From: Hippasteria phrygiana
Lineage: Eukaryota > Echinodermata > Asteroidea > Valvatida > Goniasteridae
Assembly (NCBI GenBank): GCA_037893225.1
Contig: JAZGUH010000146.1
Coordinates: 186,001 to 250,000, forward strand
Direction of reading: 5' to 3'
Length of the DNA: 64,000 bases
Below are positions 49,070-61,839 of the stretch, piece by piece. A program made the translations under genes and the position numbers. Below the pieces are notes generated by a model. It worked only from the letters and a program-made list of their open reading frames with translations. It made no database searches and was not told the DNA's origin. Numbering within the stretch: the stretch's first letter is position 1; each line of letters begins with the position of its first letter.

Positions 49070-51391
49070 TTGACATGCATGGAGCAATAAATAGACGGTA
49101 ACATGTACACATAATGTACACATAATTTATTTTTTTCGATTTGGCGGCGATAGCCGAGAACAGCGTTAGCTGAAGAAGCAAAGAAATCAGCCAGAATTTG
49201 ATTTCTAAAGTAGAATATGCCATTTGGAACGCTTCCAAGTTCATCTTATTTGTCAGTGACGTGGCCCGGAGTAAGATAATTCAAAAAGGGGGACCCGGTT
49301 TGTTGACATGCATGGAGCAATAAATAGACGGTAACATGTACACAGATGTTGGCCGGAAAGAAAATAAACATTGCGAGGTTTGAATTTTCTCCACAAGTTT
49401 TAACTCTAAGAAGCCGCCGATAATTGCAACATGTAGCGCCAGATCTAAGCTATCCATACATGTCAAAATTACTGAATTTGGTTGATATTTCATGCAATTA
49501 TGAATGAGTAAAGCAAGTCCATACCCCAGGGAATTTGACATGCATGGAGCAATAAATAGACGGTAACATGTACACAGATGTTGGCCGGAAAGAAAATAAA
49601 CATTGCGAGGTTTGAATTTTCTCCACAAGTGTTAACTCTAAGAAGCCGCCGATAATTGCAACATGTAGCGCCAGATCTAAGCTATCCATACATGTCAAAA
49701 TTACTGAATTTGGTTGATATTTCATGCAATTATGAATGAGTAAAGCAAGTCCATACCCCAGGGAATTTGACAGGCATGGAGCAATAAATAAAAGGTAATC
49801 TGCACACAGATGGTGGCCGGGAAGAAAATAAACATTGCGAGGTTTGAATTTTCTCCACAAGTGTTAACTCTAAGAAGCCGCCGATAATTGCAACATGTAG
49901 CGCCAGATCTAAGCTATCCATACATGTCAAAATTACTGAATTTGGTTGATATTTCATGCAATTATGAATGAGTAAAGCAAGTCCATACCCCAGGGAATTT
50001 GACATGCATGGAGCAATAAATAGACGGTAACATGTACACATAATGTACACATAATTTATTTTTTTCGATTTGGCGGCGATAGCCGAGAACAGCGTTAGCT
50101 GATGAAGCAAAGAAATCAGCCAGAATTTGATTTCTAAAGTAGAATATGCCATTTGGAACGCTTCCAAGTTCATCTTATTTGTCAGTGACGTGGCCCGGAG
50201 TAAGATAATTCAAAAAGGGGGACCCGGTTTGTTGACATGCATGGAGCAATAAATAGACGGTAACATGTACACAGATGTTGGCCGGAAAGAAAATAAACAT
50301 TGCGAGGTTTGAATTTTCTCCACAAGTGTTAACTCTAAGAAGCCGCCGATAATTGCAACATGTAGCGCCAGATCTAAGCTATCCATACATGTCAAAATTA
50401 CTGAATTTGGTTGATATTTCATGCAATTATGAATGAGTAAAGCAAGTCCATACCCCAGGGAATTTGACATGCATGGAGCAATAAATAGACGGTAACATGT
50501 ACACAGATGTTGGCCGGAAAGAAAATAAACATTGCGAGGTTTGAATTTTCTCCACAAGTGTTAACTCTAAGAAGCCGCCGATAATTGCAACATGTAGCGC
50601 CAGATCTAAGCTATCCGTACATGTCAAAATTACTGAATTTGGTTGATATTTCATGCAATTATGAATGAGTAAAGCAAGTCCATACCCCAGGGAATTTGAC
50701 ATGCATGGAGCAATAAATAGACGGTAACATGTACACAGATGTTGGCCGGAAAGAAAATAAACATTGCGAGGTTTGAATTTTCTCCACAAGTTTTAACTCT
50801 AAGAAGCCGCCGATAATTGCAACATGTAGCGCCAGATCTAAGCTATCCATACATGTCAAAATTACTGAATTTGGTTGATATTTCATGCAATTATGAATGA
50901 GTAAAGCAAGTCCATACCCCAGGGAATTTGACATGCATGGAGCAATAAATAGACGGTAACATGTACACAGATGTTGGCCGGAAAGAAAATAAACATTGCG
51001 AGGTTTGAATTTTCTCCACAAGTGTTAACTCTAAGAAGCCGCCGATAATTGCAACATGTAGCGCCAGATCTAAGCTATCCATACATGTCAAAATTACTGA
51101 ATTTGGTTGATATTTCATGCAATTATGAATGAGTAAAGCAAGTCCATACCCCAGGGAATTTGACATGCATGGAGCAATAAATAGACGGTAACATGTACAC
51201 AGATGTTGGCCGGAAAGAAAATAAACATTGCGAGGTTTGAATTTTCTCCACAAGTGTTAACTCTAAGAAGCCGCCGATAATTGCAACATGTAGCGCCAGA
51301 TCTAAGCTATCCGTACATGTCAAAATTACTGAATTTGGTTGATATTTCATGCAATTATGAATGAGTAAAGCAAGTCCATACCCCAGGGAAT
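49070..51391 (+). repeat. B'-K-N-D-B-N-T-K-N-T
   Basis: B'49070, K49303, N49535, D49767, B49999, N50232, T50464, K50696, N50928, T51160. Same as 12613-14934 shifted by 36,457 bp. Confidence 0.94.
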
Positions 51392-54300
51392 TTGACATGC
51401 ATGGAGCAATAAATAGACGGTAACATGTACACATAATGTACACATAATTTATTTTTTTCGATTTGGCGGCGATAGCCGAGAACAGCGTTAGCTGATGAAG
51501 CAAAGAAATCAGCCAGAATTTGATTTCTAAAGTAGAATATGCCATTTGGAACGCTTCCAAGTTCATCTTATTTGTCAGTGACGTGGCCCGGAGTAAGATA
51601 ATTCAAAAAGGGGGACCCGGTTTGTTGACATGCATGGAGCAATAAATAGACGGTAACATGTACACAGATGTTGGCCGGAAAGAAAATAAACACTGCGAGG
51701 TTTGAATTTTCTCCACAAGTGTTAACTCTAAGAAGCCGCCGATAATTGCAACATGTAGCGCCAGATCTAAGCTATCCGTACATGTCAAAATTACTGAATT
51801 TGGTTGATATTTCATGCAATTATGAATGAGTAAAGCAAGTCCATACCCCAGGGAATTTGACAGGCATGGAGCAATAAATAAAAGGTAATCTGCACACAGA
51901 TGGTGGCCGGGAAGAAAATAAACATTGCGAGGTTTGAATTTTCTCCACAAGTGTTAACTCTAAGAAGCCGCCGATAATTGCAACATGTAGCGCCAGATCT
52001 AAGCTATCCATACATGTCAAAATTACTGAATTTGGTTGATATTTCATGCAATTATGAATGAGTAAAGCAAGTCCATACCCCAGGGAATTTGACATGCATG
52101 GAGCAATAAATAGACGGTAACATGTACACAGATGTTGGCCGGAAAGAAAATAAACATTGCGAGGTTTGAATTTTCTCCACAAGTTTTAACTCTAAGAAGC
52201 CGCCGATAATTGCAACATGTAGCGCCAGATCTAAGCTATCCATACATGTCAAAATTACTGAATTTGGTTGATATTTCATGCAATTATGAATGAGTAAAGC
52301 AAGTCCATACCCCAGGGAATTTGACATGCATGGAGCAATAAATAGACGGTAACATGTACACATAATGTACACATAATTTATTTTTTTCGATTTGGCGGCG
52401 ATAGCCGAGAACAGCGTTAGCTGATGAAGCAAAGAAATCAGCCAGAATTTGATTTCTAAAGTAGAATATGCCATTTGGAACGCTTCCAAGTTCATCTTAT
52501 TTGTCAGTGACGTGGCCCGGAGTAAGATAATTCAAAAAGGGGGACCCGGTTTGTTGACATGCATGGAGCAATAAATAGACGGTAACATGTACACAGATGT
52601 TGGCCGGAAAGAAAATAAACATTGCGAGGTTTGAATTTTCTCCACAAGTGTTAACTCTAAGAAGCCGCCGATAATTGCAACATGTAGCGCCAGATCTAAG
52701 CTATCCGTACATGTCAAAATTACTGAATTTGGTTGATATTTCATGCAATTATGAATGAGTAAAGCAAGTCCATACCCCAGGGAATTTGACAGGCATGGAG
52801 CAATAAATAAAAGGTAATCTGCACACAGATGGTGGCCGGGAAGAAAATAAACATTGCGAGGTTTGAATTTTCTCCACAAGTGTTAACTCTAAGAAGCCGC
52901 CGATAATTGCAACATGTAGCGCCAGATCTAAGCTATCCATACATGTCAAAATTACTGAATTTGGTTGATATTTCATGCAATTATGAATGAGTAAAGCAAG
53001 TCCATACCCCAGGGAATTTGACATGCATGGAGCAATAAATAGACGGTAACATGTACACAGATGTTGGCCGGAAAGAAAATAAACATTGCGAGGTTTGAAT
53101 TTTCTCCACAAGTTTTAACTCTAAGAAGCCGCCGATAATTGCAACATGTAGCGCCAGATCTAAGCTATCCATACATGTCAAAATTACTGAATTTGGTTGA
53201 TATTTCATGCAATTATGAATGAGTAAAGCAAGTCCATACCCCAGGGAATTTGACATGCATGGAGCAATAAATAGACGGTAACATGTACACAGATGTTGGC
53301 CGGAAAGAAAATAAACATTGCGAGGTTTGAATTTTCTCCACAAGTGTTAACTCTAAGAAGCCGCCGATAATTGCAACATGTAGCGCCAGATCTAAGCTAT
53401 CCATACATGTCAAAATTACTGAATTTGGTTGATATTTCATGCAATTATGAATGAGTAAAGCAAGTCCATACCCCAGGGAATTTGACATGCATGGAGCAAT
53501 AAATAGACGGTAACATGTACACAGATGTTGGCCGGAAAGAAAATAAACATTGCGAGGTTTGAATTTTCTCCACAAGTGTTAACTCTAAGAAGCCGCCGAT
53601 AATTGCAACATGTAGCGCCAGATCTAAGCTATCCGTACATGTCAAAATTACTGAATTTGGTTGATATTTCATGCAATTATGAATGAGTAAAGCAAGTCCA
53701 TACCCCAGGGAATTTGACATGCATGGAGCAATAAATAGACGGTAACATGTACACATAATGTACACATAATTTATTTTTTTCGATTTGGCGGCGATAGCCG
53801 AGAACAGCGTTAGCTGATGAAGCAAAGAAATCAGCCAGAATTTGATTTCTAAAGTAGAATATGCCATTTGGAACGCTTCCAAGTTCATCTTATTTGTCAG
53901 TGACGTGGCCCGGAGTAAGATAATTCAAAAAGGGGGACCCGGTTTGTTGACATGCATGGAGCAATAAATAGACGGTAACATGTACACAGATGTTGGCCGG
54001 AAAGAAAATAAACATTGCGAGGTTTGAATTTTCTCCACAAGTGTTAACTCTAAGAAGCCGCCGATAATTGCAACATGTAGCGCCAGATCTAAGCTATCCG
54101 TACATGTCAAAATTACTGAATTTGGTTGATATTTCATGCAATTATGAATGAGTAAAGCAAGTCCATACCCCAGGGAATTTGACAGGCATGGAGCAATAAA
54201 TAAAAGGTAATCTGCACACAGATGGTGGCCGGGAAGAAAATAAACATTGCGAGGTTTGAATTTTCTCCACAAGTGTTAACTCTAAGAAGCCGCCGATAAT

Positions 54301-55106
54301 TGCAACATGTAGCGCCAGATCTAAGCTATCCATACATGTCAAAATTACTGAATTTGGTTGATATTTCATGCAATTATGAATGAGTAAAGCAAGTCCATAC
54401 CCCAGGGAATTTGACATGCATGGAGCAATAAATAGACGGTAACATGTACACAGATGTTGGCCGGAAAGAAAATAAACATTGCGAGGTTTGAATTTTCTCC
54501 ACAAGTTTTAACTCTAAGAAGCCGCCGATAATTGCAACATGTAGCGCCAGATCTAAGCTATCCATACATGTCAAAATTACTGAATTTGGTTGATATTTCA
54601 TGCAATTATGAATGAGTAAAGCAAGTCCATACCCCAGGGAATTTGACATGCATGGAGCAATAAATAGACGGTAACATGTACACAGATGTTGGCCGGAAAG
54701 AAAATAAACATTGCGAGGTTTGAATTTTCTCCACAAGTGTTAACTCTAAGAAGCCGCCGATAATTGCAACATGTAGCGCCAGATCTAAGCTATCCATACA
54801 TGTCAAAATTACTGAATTTGGTTGATATTTCATGCAATTATGAATGAGTAAAGCAAGTCCATACCCCAGGGAATTTGACATGCATGGAGCAATAAATAGA
54901 CGGTAACATGTACACAGATGTTGGCCGGAAAGAAAATAAACATTGCGAGGTTTGAATTTTCTCCACAAGTGTTAACTCTAAGAAGCCGCCGATAATTGCA
55001 ACATGTAGCGCCAGATCTAAGCTATCCGTACATGTCAAAATTACTGAATTTGGTTGATATTTCATGCAATTATGAATGAGTAAAGCAAGTCCATACCCCA
55101 GGGAAT
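51392..55106 (+). repeat. Second copy of B-T-D-K plus two B-T-D-K-N-T HORs
   Basis: B51392, T51625, D51857, K52089; B52321, T52554, D52786, K53018, N53250, T53482; B53714, T53947, D54179, K54411, N54643, T54875. Same order as 14935-18649. A private T to C at 51693 distinguishes it. Confidence 0.94.
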
Positions 55107-58100
55107 TTGACATGCATGGAGCAATAAATAGACGGTAACATGTACACATAATGTACACATAATTTATTTTTTTCGATTTGGCGGCGATAGCCGAGAACAG
55201 CGTTAGCTGATGAAGCAAAGAAATCAGCCAGAATTTGATTTCTAAAGTAGAATATGCCATTTGGAACGCTTCCAAGTTCATCTTATTTGTCAGTGACGTG
55301 GCCCGGAGTAAGATAATTCAAAAAGGGGGACCCGGTTTGTTGACATGCATGGAGCAATAAATAGACGGTAACATGTACACAGATGTTGGCCGGAAAGAAA
55401 ATAAACATTGCGAGGTTTGAATTTTCTCCACAAGTTTTAACTCTAAGAAGCCGCCGATAATTGCAACATGTAGCGCCAGATCTAAGCTATCCATACATGT
55501 CAAAATTACTGAATTTGGTTGATATTTCATGCAATTATGAATGAGTAAAGCAAGTCCATACCCCAGGGAATTTGACATGCATGGAGCAATAAATAGACGG
55601 TAACATGTACACAGATGTTGGCCGGAAAGAAAATAAACATTGCGAGGTTTGAATTTTCTCCACAAGTGTTAACTCTAAGAAGCCGCCGATAATTGCAACA
55701 TGTAGCGCCAGATCTAAGCTATCCATACATGTCAAAATTACTGAATTTGGTTGATATTTCATGCAATTATGAATGAGTAAAGCAAGTCCATACCCCAGGG
55801 AATTTGACATGCATGGAGCAATAAATAGACGGTAACATGTACACAGATGTTGGCCGGAAAGAAAATAAACATTGCGAGGTTTGAATTTTCTCCACAAGTG
55901 TTAACTCTAAGAAGCCGCCGATAATTGCAACATGTAGCGCCAGATCTAAGCTATCCGTACATGTCAAAATTACTGAATTTGGTTGATATTTCATGCAATT
56001 ATGAATGAGTAAAGCAAGTCCATACCCCAGGGAATTTGACATGCATGGAGCAATAAATAGACGGTAACATGTACACATAATGTACACATAATTTATTTTT
56101 TTCGATTTGGCGGCGATAGCCGAGAACAGCGTTAGCTGATGAAGCAAAGAAATCAGCCAGAATTTGATTTCTAAAGTAGAATATGCCATTTGGAACGCTT
56201 CCAAGTTCATCTTATTTGTCAGTGACGTGGCCCGGAGTAAGATAATTCAAAAAGGGGGACCCGGTTTGTTGACATGCATGGAGCATTAAATAGACGGTAA
56301 CATGTACACAGATGTTGGCCGGAAAGAAAATAAACATTGCGAGGTTTGAATTTTCTCCACAAGTGTTAACTCTAAGAAGCCGCCGATAATTGCAACATGT
56401 AGCGCCAGATCTAAGCTATCCGTACATGTCAAAATTACTGAATTTGGTTGATATTTCATGCAATTATGAATGAGTAAAGCAAGTCCATACCCCAGGGAAT
56501 TTGACAGGCATGGAGCAATAAATAAAAGGTAATCTGCACACAGATGGTGGCCGGGAAGAAAATAAACATTGCGAGGTTTGAATTTTCTCCACAAGTGTTA
56601 ACTCTAAGAAGCCGCCGATAATTGCAACATGTAGCGCCAGATCTAAGCTATCCATACATGTCAAAATTACTGAATTTGGTTGATATTTCATGCAATTATG
56701 AATGAGTAAAGCAAGTCCATACCCCAGGGAATTTGACATGCATGGAGCAATAAATAGACGGTAACATGTACACAGATGTTGGCCGGAAAGAAAATAAACA
56801 TTGCGAGGTTTGAATTTTCTCCACAAGTTTTAACTCTAAGAAGCCGCCGATAATTGCAACATGTAGCGCCAGATCTAAGCTATCCATACATGTCAAAATT
56901 ACTGAATTTGGTTGATATTTCATGCAATTATGAATGAGTAAAGCAAGTCCATACCCCAGGGAATTTGACATGCATGGAGCAATAAATAGACGGTAACATG
57001 TACACAGATGTTGGCCGGAAAGAAAATAAACATTGCGAGGTTTGAATTTTCTCCACAAGTGTTAACTCTAAGAAGCCGCCGATAATTGCAACATGTAGCG
57101 CCAGATCTAAGCTATCCATACATGTCAAAATTACTGAATTTGGTTGATATTTCATGCAATTATGAATGAGTAAAGCAAGTCCATACCCCAGGGAATTTGA
57201 CATGCATGGAGCAATAAATAGACGGTAACATGTACACAGATGTTGGCCGGAAAGAAAATAAACATTGCGAGGTTTGAATTTTCTCCACAAGTGTTAACTC
57301 TAAGAAGCCGCCGATAATTGCAACATGTAGCGCCAGATCTAAGCTATCCGTACATGTCAAAATTACTGAATTTGGTTGATATTTCATGCAATTATGAATG
57401 AGTAAAGCAAGTCCATACCCCAGGGAATTTGACATGCATGGAGCAATAAATAGACGGTAACATGTACACATAATGTACACATAATTTATTTTTTTCGATT
57501 TGGCGGCGATAGCCGAGAACAGCGTTAGCTGATGAAGCAAAGAAATCAGCCAGAATTTGATTTCTAAAGTAGAATATGCCATTTGGAACGCTTCCAAGTT
57601 CATCTTATTTGTCAGTGACGTGGCCCGGAGTAAGATAATTCAAAAAGGGGGACCCGGTTTGTTGACATGCATGGAGCAATAAATAGACGGTAACATGTAC
57701 ACAGATGTTGGCCGGAAAGAAAATAAACATTGCGAGGTTTGAATTTTCTCCACAAGTGTTAACTCTAAGAAGCCGCCGATAATTGCAACATGTAGCGCCA
57801 GATCTAAGCTATCCGTACATGTCAAAATTACTGAATTTGGTTGATATTTCATGCAATTATGAATGAGTAAAGCAAGTCCATACCCCAGGGAATTTGACAG
57901 GCATGGAGCAATAAATAAAAGGTAATCTGCACACAGATGGTGGCCGGGAAGAAAATAAACATTGCGAGGTTTGAATTTTCTCCACAAGTGTTAACTCTAA
58001 GAAGCCGCCGATAATTGCAACATGTAGCGCCAGATCTAAGCTATCCATACATGTCAAAATTACTGAATTTGGTTGATATTTCATGCAATTATGAATGAGT

Positions 58101-58821
58101 AAAGCAAGTCCATACCCCAGGGAATTTGACATGCATGGAGCAATAAATAGACGGTAACATGTACACAGATGTTGGCCGGAAAGAAAATAAACATTGCGAG
58201 GTTTGAATTTTCTCCACAAGTTTTAACTCTAAGAAGCCGCCGATAATTGCAACATGTAGCGCCAGATCTAAGCTATCCATACATGTCAAAATTACTGAAT
58301 TTGGTTGATATTTCATGCAATTATGAATGAGTAAAGCAAGTCCATACCCCAGGGAATTTGACATGCATGGAGCAATAAATAGACGGTAACATGTACACAG
58401 ATGTTGGCCGGAAAGAAAATAAACATTGCGAGGTTTGAATTTTCTCCACAAGTGTTAACTCTAAGAAGCCGCCGATAATTGCAACATGTAGCGCCAGATC
58501 TAAGCTATCCATACATGTCAAAATTACTGAATTTGGTTGATATTTCATGCAATTATGAATGAGTAAAGCAAGTCCATACCCCAGGGAATTTGACATGCAT
58601 GGAGCAATAAATAGACGGTAACATGTACACAGATGTTGGCCGGAAAGAAAATAAACATTGCGAGGTTTGAATTTTCTCCACAAGTGTTAACTCTAAGAAG
58701 CCGCCGATAATTGCAACATGTAGCGCCAGATCTAAGCTATCCGTACATGTCAAAATTACTGAATTTGGTTGATATTTCATGCAATTATGAATGAGTAAAG
58801 CAAGTCCATACCCCAGGGAAT
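55107..58821 (+). repeat. Second copy of B-K-N-T plus two B-T-D-K-N-T HORs
   Basis: B55107, K55340, N55572, T55804; B56036, T+56269, D56501, K56733, N56965, T57197; B57429, T57662, D57894, K58126, N58358, T58590. Same order as 18650-22364, but only the first HOR has the T+ mark here. Confidence 0.94.
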
Positions 58822-61800
58822 TTGACATGCATGGAGCAATAAATAGACGGTAACATGTACACATAATGTACACATAATTTATTTTTTTCGATTTGGCGGC
58901 GATAGCCGAGAACAGCGTTAGCTGATGAAGCAAAGAAATCAGCCAGAATTTGATTTCTAAAGTAGAATATGCCATTTGGAACGCTTCCAAGTTCATCTTA
59001 TTTGTCAGTGACGTGGCCCGGAGTAAGATAATTCAAAAAGGGGGACCCGGTTTGTTGACATGCATGGAGCAATAAATAGACGGTAACATGTACACAGATG
59101 TTGGCCGGAAAGAAAATAAACATTGCGAGGTTTGAATTTTCTCCACAAGTGTTAACTCTAAGAAGCCGCCGATAATTGCAACATGTAGCGCCAGATCTAA
59201 GCTATCCGTACATGTCAAAATTACTGAATTTGGTTGATATTTCATGCAATTATGAATGAGTAAAGCAAGTCCATACCCCAGGGAATTTGACAGGCATGGA
59301 GCAATAAATAAAAGGTAATCTGCACACAGATGGTGGCCGGGAAGAAAATAAACATTGCGAGGTTTGAATTTTCTCCACAAGTGTTAACTCTAAGAAGCCG
59401 CCGATAATTGCAACATGTAGCGCCAGATCTAAGCTATCCATACATGTCAAAATTACTGAATTTGGTTGATATTTCATGCAATTATGAATGAGTAAAGCAA
59501 GTCCATACCCCAGGGAATTTGACATGCATGGAGCAATAAATAGACGGTAACATGTACACAGATGTTGGCCGGAAAGAAAATAAACATTGCGAGGTTTGAA
59601 TTTTCTCCACAAGTTTTAACTCTAAGAAGCCGCCGATAATTGCAACATGTAGCGCCAGATCTAAGCTATCCATACATGTCAAAATTACTGAATTTGGTTG
59701 ATATTTCATGCAATTATGAATGAGTAAAGCAAGTCCATACCCCAGGGAATTTGACATGCATGGAGCAATAAATAGACGGTAACATGTACACAGATGTTGG
59801 CCGGAAAGAAAATAAACATTGCGAGGTTTGAATTTTCTCCACAAGTGTTAACTCTAAGAAGCCGCCGATAATTGCAACATGTAGCGCCAGATCTAAGCTA
59901 TCCATACTTGTCAAAATTACTGAATTTGGTTGATATTTCATGCAATTATGAATGAGTAAAGCAAGTCCATACCCCAGGGAATTTGACATGCATGGAGCAA
60001 TAAATAGACGGTAACATGTACACAGATGTTGGCCGGAAAGAAAATAAACATTGCGAGGTTTGAATTTTCTCCACAAGTGTTAACTCTAAGAAGCCGCCGA
60101 TAATTGCAACATGTAGCGCCAGATCTAAGCTATCCGTACATGTCAAAATTACTGAATTTGGTTGATATTTCATGCAATTATGAATGAGTAAAGCAAGTCC
60201 ATACCCCAGGGAATTTGACATGCATGGAGCAATAAATAGACGGTAACATGTACACAGATGTTGGCCGGAAAGAAAATAAACATTGCGAGGTTTGAATTTT
60301 CTCCACAAGTGTTAACTCTAAGAAGCCGCCGATAATTGCAACATGTAGCGCCAGATCTAAGCTATCCATACATGTCAAAATTACTGAATTTGGTTGATAT
60401 TTCATGCAATTATGAATGAGTAAAGCAAGTCCATACCCCAGGGAATTTGACAGGCATGGAGCAATAAATAAAAGGTAATCTGCACACAGATGGTGGCCGG
60501 GAAGAAAATAAACATTGCGAGGTTTGAATTTTCTCCACAAGTGTTAACTCTAAGAAGCCGCCGATAATTGCAACATGTAGCGCCAGATCTAAGCTATCCA
60601 TACATGTCAAAATTACTGAATTTGGTTGATATTTCATGCAATTATGAATGAGTAAAGCAAGTCCATACCCCAGGGAATTTGACATGCATGGAGCAATAAA
60701 TAGACGGTAACATGTACACATAATGTACACATAATTTATTTTTTTCGATTTGGCGGCGATAGCCGAGAACAGCGTTAGCTGATGAAGCAAAGAAATCAGC
60801 CAGAATTTGATTTCTAAAGTAGAATATGCCATTTGGAACGCTTCCAAGTTCATCTTATTTGTCAGTGACGTGGCCCGGAGTAAGATAATTCAAAAAGGGG
60901 GACCCGGTTTGTTGACATGCATGGAGCAATAAATAGACGGTAACATGTACACAGATGTTGGCCGGAAAGAAAATAAACATTGCGAGGTTTGAATTTTCTC
61001 CACAAGTTTTAACTCTAAGAAGCCGCCGATAATTGCAACATGTAGCGCCAGATCTAAGCTATCCATACATGTCAAAATTACTGAATTTGGTTGATATTTC
61101 ATGCAATTATGAATGAGTAAAGCAAGTCCATACACCAGGGAATTTGACATGCATGGAGCAATAAATAGACGGTAACATGTACACAGATGTTGGCCGGAAA
61201 GAAAATAAACATTGCGAGGTTTGAATTTTCTCCACAAGTGTTAACTCTAAGAAGCCGCCGATAATTGCAACATGTAGCGCCAGATCTAAGCTATCCATAC
61301 ATGTCAAAATTACTGAATTTGGTTGATATTTCATGCAATTATGAATGAGTAAAGCAAGTCCATACCCCAGGGAATTTGACATGCATGGAGCAATAAATAG
61401 ACGGTAACATGTACACAGATGTTGGCCGGAAAGAAAATAAACATTGCGAGGTTTGAATTTTCTCCACAAGTGTTAACTCTAAGAAGCCGCCGATAATTGC
61501 AACATGTAGCGCCAGATCTAAGCTATCCATACATGTCAAAATTACTGAATTTGGTTGATATTTCATGCAATTATGAATGAGTAAAGCAAGTCCATACCCC
61601 AGGGAATTTGACATGCATGGAGCAATAAATAGACGGTAACATGTACACAGATGTTGGCCGGAAAGAAAATAAACATTGCGAGGTTTGAATTTTCTCCACA
61701 AGTGTTAACTCTAAGAAGCCGCCGATAATTGCAACATGTAGCGCCAGATCTAAGCTATCCGTACATGTCAAAATTACTGAATTTGGTTGATATTTCATGC

Positions 61801-61839
61801 AATTATGAATGAGTAAAGCAAGTCCATACCCCAGGGAAT
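58822..61839 (+). repeat. B-T-D-K-N'-T-N-D, then B-K-N-N-T
   Basis: B58822, T59055, D59287, K59519, N'59751, T59983, N60215, D60447, B60679, K60912, N61144, N61376, T61608. A private C to A at 61134 lies in the tail of K60912. Confidence 0.92.
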